This document shows, piece by piece, positions 57,140-64,000 of a stretch of DNA of 64,000 bases. This stretch comes from Diphasiastrum complanatum (taxonomy: Eukaryota; Streptophyta; Lycopodiopsida; Lycopodiales; Lycopodiaceae), in NCBI GenBank assembly GCA_029204225.1, contig CM055110.1, positions 21,124,988-21,188,987 on the forward strand. Reading direction: 5' to 3'. Under the pieces are notes generated by a model. It ran no database searches. It saw only the letters and a program-made list of their open reading frames with translations, and was not told the DNA's origin. The position numbers were made by a program, and so were the translations under genes. The number at the start of each line of letters is the position of its first letter. The first letter of the stretch is position 1.

Positions 57140-58070
57140 GGCCTACGGAATATACGCAGAGTAGCCCAGTAGGCCTGTATCCTGTAGTCCGTAACTCTCC
57201 CTGGCTATAAAGAACATTGCCCCCAATGTAGGCAAAATAAGATAAGAACCAGTGCCAGAGAAAAATACTGCATCAAGATATCCCATCTGAGAAAGGAACA
57301 TCAAGAGAAGCCGGAGCATCCCGAGAAGCAATGGTAGCTGCAACTGATCGAGCCTGATCAGCCAGGATAGGGGTATGATAAAAAACATCAATGGGCTCCC
57401 AAGTAGCCTCCTCAATAGGACGACCATCCCACTGGACCAAAAACTGAACTTGCCGATGGCGACGACTATGCAATAAGCGCACTTGTAAAATAGCAGCTGG
57501 CAAGAATGGAAAAAGCTCTGGATCTGTAGGAAATGAGGAATCTCAAGGAGCATCATCCTCAATAGCAGCACGTAATAAACTGACATGAAAGATATCACAA
57601 GCCCGAGTAGCAGCAGGTAACTCAAGACGATATGTAACTGGACTGAGGGCGCTCAAGAATCTGAAAAGGCCCATAATAGCGCGGCGCAATCTTCTCAGTA
57701 GAAGCAAGACCCTGTACAAAACAATGGCGAGCAAAGCGTAACCGGAGAAAAACAGTATCTCCCTCTGCAAACTCAACATGGCGGCGATGACGATCAACAA
57801 TGGTCCTGTACCGCTGCTGAATATGCTGTAAATGAGTAGCAGCTCTAGTAATAATCTCCCGAGCACTTGAAAGATAAGATGAAATAGTAACAGGTGCATC
57901 ATCTAGAGGAACAGGTATATCGGGTAGAACTGGTGAGGGCGGGCCATTGGTAACACCAAAAGGAAGGACACAAAACTCATACAGACCAAAGTGGGTACGG
58001 AAAGTTGTCTTGTGCTCATCAGGAGGATGCATACGAATCTGGTGATAACCGGAACGAAGGTCAAGTTTTC
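57140..58070 (-). mobile_element. Ty3/gypsy chromovirus with RT-to-integrase deletion
   Basis: The minus-strand frame 58070-57622 starts in reverse transcriptase ([31 protein letters not shown]) and jumps directly to the integrase C-terminus ([45 protein letters not shown]). A chromodomain follows (57503-57273: VQFLVQWDGRPIEEATWEPI). About 2 kb of pol was lost in one deletion. The 5' end is cut at 58070, just before a MITE. Confidence 0.88.
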
Positions 58071-58111
58071 ACGATGGCACCCTCAAATACCACAATACTG
58101 AAATAGGCAAA

Positions 58112-58622
58112 TAAGGGGCCTGTCCCACTTACAGGTTAGCTAACTGGCAATTATGTTAGTGCTAACTTGTGCCAGTTAGCTAATTGGCTTTCTTGTTGCC
58201 CCACCTACAATTATCTCCCTCAGTTACATTTGCTATAACTGAAGTGTTGCCCCATCTCCACAACAATTAGTGCCTCAATTAAGCAAAGCAATAGATTGCA
58301 GCAGTAAGGTGGAGCTTGCAATGGAGCAGCCTGGAGGAGCAACAATGGAGGAGAAGAGGCAGTTTCTGAGGACAATGATAGACCAAGGATGGAGGAGAAG
58401 AGGGAGAAGAGGAGCACACTGGCAGATGGAGGATGAGAGCAATGGACTGTTGCAATTGGGTTCATAGTGAGGTGGGCAAAAAGAACTAGTCCAAGTTAGT
58501 GCAAACTAAATCCGTTAGCTAACTTAACTTGGTTGTGCTAACTGTAGGTGGGGCAGCATATCTCTTAGCTTCCGTTAGCACTAACTAAAAGTTGCTAACA
58601 TATAAGTGGGGCAGACCCCTAA
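58112..58622. mobile_element. Tourist-like MITE (PIF/Harbinger), TAA duplication
   Basis: Element 58115-58619 begins GGGGCCTGTCCCACTTA and ends with the near inverse TAAGTGGGGCAGACCCC, flanked on both sides by TAA (58112-58114 and 58620-58622), the 3-bp TWA target typical of PIF/Harbinger. Subterminal parts repeat GTTAGC and TTAGTGCTAAC in both orientations. A short internal frame (58321-58467, MEQPGGATMEEKRQ..) has no known domain. Confidence 0.85.
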
Positions 58623-58954
58623 GTTAGTTATTAAGCCAAAAGGAATATTAAATGAGATACCCTTAACAATAGGAGGGAAGACCATGAGTGGATCTACATG
58701 TAATATGTATGTATGTATGAGAATGGTTAGGCACCTTCAGTTTCTACACCAATTTCAAAAAATTATGGGTTTCTACGATTGGTTGCACACTTCAAGTTGA
58801 AACTCCTTCAGAACCCCCAAAATAAAATGAAGTTTTTATTAATACGAGGTTGATTCACGACGCAAATTGAGGTAAGGCTTCCTAAAACTCCTGTATGTAG
58901 GCGTCCAATGGTCTACTACCCATCTGACCAGTAGGAAAGCCGTTTTAAAGGCAT

Positions 58955-59338
58955 CCTGAAAGGTGTCTCAAGTGGTAGGGGTACCAACCCTATCCTTCAG
59001 ATCTTGCCACCATGTGTACGCCTTACCGTGTAAAAACATAAGGACAGTAGCGATCTTCCTGCTGTCAAGCAGATTGTGCTGAAAAGATGGCTATTCCACT
59101 GATCTAACCATGAAAGTACAACATCGGGATGTCGGTCCTTTCCTCTCGAAAAGAATTCCGGGTTGAACATGGGATACAAGACAGCGGATCACGAGTGGGT
59201 TGAAGAACGCCACTCTTGCTCGGCCGCAGTTCTAAAGAGAATTTACGGCCTATACAAGGGTACAAGCTAGGCGGAGTCTAACTCAGGAGGAGGGGGTGGT
59301 GAAGACGGTCCTTCACCCAAGGGCATGGCCAGATCCAT
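58955..59338 (-). pseudogene. gypsy Gag N-terminus, left arm
   Basis: Begins MDLAMPLGEGPSSPPPPPEL with an early stop, and later reads YPMFNPEFFSRGKDRHPDVV, LSWLDQWNSHLF and a broken KAYTWWQDLK-like stretch near 59000. These are features of plant gypsy Gag N-termini. Confidence 0.75.
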
Positions 59339-61035
59339 AGACACTAAGGTAAATTTGAAAGAAAAAAATGGGTTTCACTACAAATTGGCTTAGGAATCTT
59401 GAGAGCACTACTCAAAGAAGCTAGGCCAAGACAAGCTCCTCAGTGATGAGAGTGGAGGCTTTACTCCCCACCCACACCATTTTTCTTCCCTTTTGGCCTT
59501 ACCAGGTGGCGGGCCTTATGGGCATCACCTACCCTCCTTGACATGGCCACCACCCTCTCTATGCCACACCCAAGGTCACTACCCACAAACACCTCTAGTC
59601 ACCTCCCTTGATCCCATGGCCTTATAGCCCCAAAAATCTCCTGGAACTCCCCTAAGGCTCATCCGTAGACTTGGGAAGAAGAGAAAGTACACTTGTACGT
59701 TCATGAAGAGGTGGTGGAAAAAAGTCCATTTTCCTCCTTTGAGATTGTGAGAATGCTTTAGTTGTAAAAATGATTGTGATTGCAAGTGGCTTAAGGAAAA
59801 GAGAATGAAAGAGGCTCAAGTGGAGGCTATGGGAGGTGGAGAGCTACACCCCACAAGCCTGTACTTGTTGCAGGTACAGCCTGTGGTATCTCTTCCACTC
59901 CCTCCCCCTCTTTCTTTGAATTGAAACTTAATTTCTTTCTATAAACTACAAGCTTATTATACAAGCTATGGTTTAAAAGATGTTACAAATTCTTTTAACC
60001 TTAGCTTTAAGATTAAAAAATTTAAGTCGTAAAACTTTAAAAGTTTCACAAGGTTTTAAGTTATGTCATAATCTTTAAGCTTAAAACATTTTTGAACTTG
60101 TGCTTTGCAACTTGTAACTTGAAAGGACATATGAAAAGCAAAGTACAAAAAGGTATAAGTAAGTAAGCTTAGTGAGGGGAGGGGTTACGTACACCCTCCC
60201 CTCACTAAACTCTCTTACTTATACGGTTTTTTGGCAGCCGTTAAAGCTACAAAATATGTTAAACTGTGTTCTAAAACCTGAATGTCGAAATTAGCACCTA
60301 AAATCGTCAAAAAACTTTTGTTTCGTGACAATTAATTATAATAGACATACCACTTAAACTTTTTAAGCTTGAAATAACATCTTTCAAACCATAGCTTGTA
60401 TAAGCTTGTAGTTTCAAACAAGAAATTAAGTTTCAATTTCAAGAAAGAGGGGGAGGGAGTGGAAGAGATACCACAGGCTGTATAGGCTTGTGGCTCTCCA
60501 TCTCCCATAGCCTCCTCTTGAGCCTCTTCCATCCTCCTTTCCTTAAGCCACTTGCAATCACAAAACATTTTACACCCAAACCATTCTCATAACCCCTCAA
60601 AGGAGGAAAATAGACTTTTTTCCGCCACCTCCTCATAAACAAACAATTGTACTTTCTCCTCCTCCCAAGCCTAAGGATGAGCCGTAAGGAAGTTCTAGGA
60701 GTTTCTTAGGGCCATAAAGCCATGGGATTTCAAGGAGGTGACTAAAGATGTTTATGGGATGTGACTAAGTGGCAAAGAGGGTGGTGACCATGTGAATGTG
60801 AAAAGAGGGTAGGTGGTGCCCATGAGGGTTGCCACTTGTCTTAGGGGGCCATATGCTTGCTAGGTGGTGCCATAAAGCCCACCACCTAGTAAGGCCAAAA
60901 GGGAAGGAAAATGGTGTGGGTGGAGGTTCAAGGCTTCACTCTTATCATTGAGGAGTTTGTCTTGGCCTAGACTCCTTGAGTAGTGTTTAGTCAAGTTCTT
61001 GTCGTTCTTTTTTGTCAAATTTACCTTAGTGCGCT

Positions 61036-61413
61036 ATGGATCCCACCATGCCCTCGGGTGAAGAACCGTCTTCACCACCCCCTCCTCCTGAGTTAGACTC
61101 CGCCCAGCTTGTACGGGCCTTGAATTCCCTTCATTAACAAATCTTGGAAATGCAATCTAGGTATATTGCGGCAGGGCAAGGGTGGCGTCCTTGCACCCAC
61201 TTGTGGTCCGTCGTCCTTTATCCCATGTTCAACCGACATCCTGACGTTGTGCTTTCATGGTTGGATTGGTGGAATAGCCATTTCTTCCATGCATGATTCA
61301 CCTGACAGCACGAAGATCGCTACTGCCTTATGTTTTTACACGGCAAGGCGTACACATGGTGACAGGACCTAAAGGATAAGGCTAGTAAACCTACCACTTG
61401 GGACGCCTTTCAA
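61036..61413 (+). pseudogene. gypsy Gag N-terminus, right arm
   Basis: Begins MDPTMPSGEEPSSPPPPPEL, has stops near 61135 and 61290, and continues KIATALCF, GKAYTWW and KPTTWDAFQEAVGKQ in changing frames. It is interrupted near 61413-61430 by the copia LTR. Confidence 0.75.
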
Positions 61414-61419
61414 GAAGCT

Positions 61420-61505
61420 GTAGGAAAGCAAGAATCAAGTCACCAAGATCTAGTTATCAATCAATCTCCACAAGAAACAAGAGAGTAAAGGTTGGGCGCC
61501 CAACT

Positions 61506-61571
<66 letters not shown>

Positions 61572-61873
61572 AACAACAAGAGCGATGGAGAGCAATGCTT
61601 AGCCAAACTGTAAAATGTGACACAATAAGCCAATATGTACTCTACCTACTTACTGAATGTAGGGCACCCCCAAAAGTCAAGATAAGGCCCCTAAACCAAT
61701 TTAGACCTATAAGGACCCACGAGTCAGTACATGACCAAAATTGGGTCCACAACGGAACTTAAGACAAACTTAAGGTGGCCTAAATAACTAAATACCCATG
61801 GTTACACAAATCTCGACCTTTTGGGTCAAAGTAACCTATGGATTAACTTTAGCATAGTCATTTATTTCTAACA
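61420..61873 (-). repeat. copia 3' LTR with internal (GA)n
   Basis: The minus strand starts TGTTAGAAATAAATGAC at 61873 directly after a polypurine tract (AAGGAGGG) and probably ends TTCCTACA near 61420. It contains a (GA)n tract of about 31 units (61508-61569). Confidence 0.7.
61508..61569. repeat. (GA)n microsatellite in copia LTR
   Basis: About 31 GA units. Inside the inferred LTR. Confidence 0.95.
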
Positions 61874-61909
61874 CCCTCCTTAAATGACAATGCAAAAAAA
61901 CTGAAATCT

Positions 61910-64000
61910 TCACTCTGTAATAAAACCAACACGTGGTATTAAATCTAAATAAAGCTTTGCTTTAGCTTCAAATCTGACTCTAGGCAACGCCTTAGTGAAG
62001 AGGTCCGCAATATTATCCTTTGTAGGACAATACTCAAGTAAAATGTCGCCATCATGAAGTCTCTCCCAAACAAAGTGATAATGGATCTCGATGTGCTTCA
62101 TCCTCGCATGAAAAATAGGATTCCGTGCAATGGCACTAGCACTTTGACTATCACTCAAGATAAGAGTGGCTGAGGGCTCGCCAAACTTCATATCAACAAG
62201 TAGTCTTCTCAGCCATAAACACTCCGTTGTGGCTGAAAATATCGCTCTATACTTTGCCTCACTAGAAGAAGTAGCAACAGTGGGCTGCTTTTTACTTGAC
62301 CAAGAAATTGCAGAATTTCCATAGAAAAAGCAATGTCCACTTGTAGAGTGTCTAGTGTCTTGATCTCCACCCCAATCCAAGTCACTAAAACCAACCACAA
62401 ACATGCATCATCGCAAGCAGGAAAAACCAGTCCATGACTTCTTGTTGCTTGAAGATATCGAAAGATCCTCTTCAATGCTTCCCAATATGATGTCATTGGG
62501 GCATGCATGAATTGACTCATGAGTGAGACACTACAAGAAATGTCCGGTCTTAAATTACATAGGTAAATGAGACAGCCAATAGCTTGACAATATAAAGTAG
62601 TATCAAATGGTTCACCAACACCTTGACTACTTAATTTCAGGCCTGTCTCCATAGGTGTAGCAACCGGCTTGCAATCTTCCATCTTGAACCGCTTCAAAAT
62701 CTGCCCAATCTAGCGTTCTTGAGAGATGAAAATTCCAGCCCCTTCTTGTACAAATTCAAGACCAAGATAAAAGTGCAATAGGCCTAAATCTGAGGTTTCA
62801 AAAACCATACCAAGATCAAGTATTACGGCATCAATCTGTTGCTCATTACTTCCCGTAATAATAATATCATCAACATAAAGTAAAATAATGATAATGATGA
62901 TATAATCTGAAGTATGCTTGACATAAAGAGTAGATTCGCTAGGACTATTAGTGAACCCCCGATCACAAAAATAGGCATGTATCTTTTGATACCACATCCT
63001 CGAGGCTTGCTTCAGTCCATAAAGTATCTTCTTGGCCTTCAACCAAAAAACCAGCAGGTTGTTGAAGGTACACTTCCTCATTGAGATCACCATTGAGAAA
63101 TGTTGTCTTTATGTCAAGTTGCCGCAATTACCAACCAAAATGGGCAGCCAAAGAGGTTACTACCCTCACGGTAGTCATCCGAGCAGTAGGAGAAAAAGTC
63201 TCCTCATAATTAATCCGCTTTTGCTGAGTATAGCCTTCGGCAACAAGCCTTGTCTTGTACCTATCAATGGTATCATCTGCCTTATACCTGATTTTGTATA
63301 CCCATTTAAACCCGATTGCCTTCTTCCCATGAGGAAGATCAACAAGAACCCAAATCTGGTTCTTCATGAGTGAGTCATACTCATCTTGCATCGCATCCTC
63401 CCAACATTTTACTCCCTTGGCCTGCTCATAAAAATCAGTTTCTTCCGCAACATCTCCATGAGATGTAAGAGCAAAATCTGAAAAATCAGCATACTCCACT
63501 AATTTTGTAGAGGCACATGTCTTTCCATCATAAAATGAACTTACTTTGTTGTCCTGCAAAGCCGACAACAGCCACCGTGGGACTGTTTTAAGATGTCCAA
63601 CATCCATGTCTCTTCTTACAATTTGTTGTCCAAGATCTTCCGACACCGCACTTGGCTGTCCAAGATTTTCCAAAACTAATCTTTGCTGTCCAACAGTTCC
63701 TGCAGGCTGATTATGAGCAACAATGGGCGGTTCTTGATGAACATTAAGCTCTAAAGTTGATGAGGTGTTGGGCATTGTTGCCCCTTATCTCCCTCCAACA
63801 ATAGAAGATGGTACCAAATCTGGAAAAACTTCAACATTCACACTATGTGGGCGGACACCCTTCAAGATATGAGTTGGGGCCACATCTAATGAATTCTTTT
63901 CATCAAAATGCACATCACGACTAACAATAATCTTGTTAGTGCTCAAATTGAACAACAGCCTATAGCCTTTGCTTTCACTACTATGTCTTACAAAAATGCA
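61910..64000 (-). mobile_element. copia pol 3' two thirds, runs off the window
   Basis: Minus-strand Ty1/copia pol in canonical order. Integrase C-terminus (64000-63785: YRLLFNLSTNKIIVSRDVHF), reverse transcriptase (63775-63128: KCWEDAMQDEYDSLMKNQIW, GFKWVYKIRYKADDTIDRYK; 63093-62710: LLYVDDIIITGSNEQQ), connection (62697-62380: CKPVATPMETGLKL, RPDISCSVSLMSQFM) and RNase H (62404-61910: VGFSDLDWGGDQDTRHSTSG, SSEAKYRAIFSATTECLWLR, HARMKHIEIHYHFVWERL, NIADLFTKALP). Only a few stops and frameshifts (near 63784, 63110, 62705 and 62400), so it is fairly young. The 5' part lies beyond 64000. Confidence 0.93.

Larger units (their letters stand above)
58955..61413. repeat. 2.46-kb imperfect palindrome of two gypsy 5' ends
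   Basis: Left arm 58955-60183 and right arm 60194-61413 are reverse complements, with diverged patches, around a 10-nt centre. The innermost stem is TTAGTGAGGGGAGGG / CCCTCCCCTCACTAA. Each arm carries leader sequence and then the start of a Ty3/gypsy gag pointing outward (minus from 59338, plus from 61036). No pol. Confidence 0.9.

Noticed and set aside
58270-58467. 65-codon frame inside the MITE
   Set aside because: Arg/Glu-rich but matches no PIF protein that I recognise; MITE interiors often carry chance frames.

Overview
This window is nuclear DNA from a land plant with large, transposon-filled introns. The evidence is: exons of two plant-type host genes with multi-kilobase introns, Ty3/gypsy chromoviruses and Ty1/copia elements primed by initiator tRNA-Met (TGGTATCAGAGC), a Helitron Pif1-helicase fragment, a Tourist-like PIF/Harbinger MITE, and many long (CT)n, (GT)n and (TA)n tracts. 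The clade is not shown. The very long introns suggest a large-genome lineage such as a fern or gymnosperm, which is inference only.

Layout, left part (plus strand): 2.1-7.2 kb is a decayed Ty3/gypsy chromovirus. At 8.64-8.90 kb lies an exon of an ABC1K/UbiB-family atypical kinase gene. Its next recognisable exons are at 22.58-23.24 and 23.34-23.57 kb, all in compatible phase. The 13.7-kb intron between them is packed with three same-direction copies of one hAT-superfamily DNA transposon (9.03-15.26, 15.30-17.99 and 18.38-21.50 kb). Each lies against (TA)n microsatellites and has GC-rich palindromic ends built on GGTACC, CCGCGG and GGATCC. A fourth, reversed fragment is at 32.8-34.3 kb. The family has two convergent genes: a BED/DUF659/hAT-dimerisation transposase with an unusual proline-rich, AT-hook tail, and on the other strand a small basic/acidic protein of about 121 residues with its own TATA-like promoter. 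This accessory gene is the least explained item here.

Middle part: 24-28 kb is gene-poor with microsatellites; 28-31 kb holds nested minus-strand copia pieces; 31.4-31.9 kb is Helitron helicase; 35.5-39.5 kb is a tandem pair of copia elements that share their central LTR, the second lacking most of pol.

Right part (minus strand): six exons between 41.05 and 48.82 kb encode the C-terminal two thirds of a cyclophilin of the USA-CYP/PPIH (plant CYP22) type. One 5.9-kb intron carries a copia element whose gag start and leader are duplicated head-on as a large inverted repeat, so transcripts could fold into long dsRNA. Upstream lie gypsy fragments (49.5-51.1, 53.5-54.0 and 57.1-58.1 kb), a 5S rRNA-derived retroposon, a MITE with a TAA duplication, a 2.46-kb palindrome made from two head-to-head gypsy leader/gag ends, and the 3' two thirds of a copia element that runs off the right edge. 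Almost all element genes are broken; the two host genes look intact where seen.
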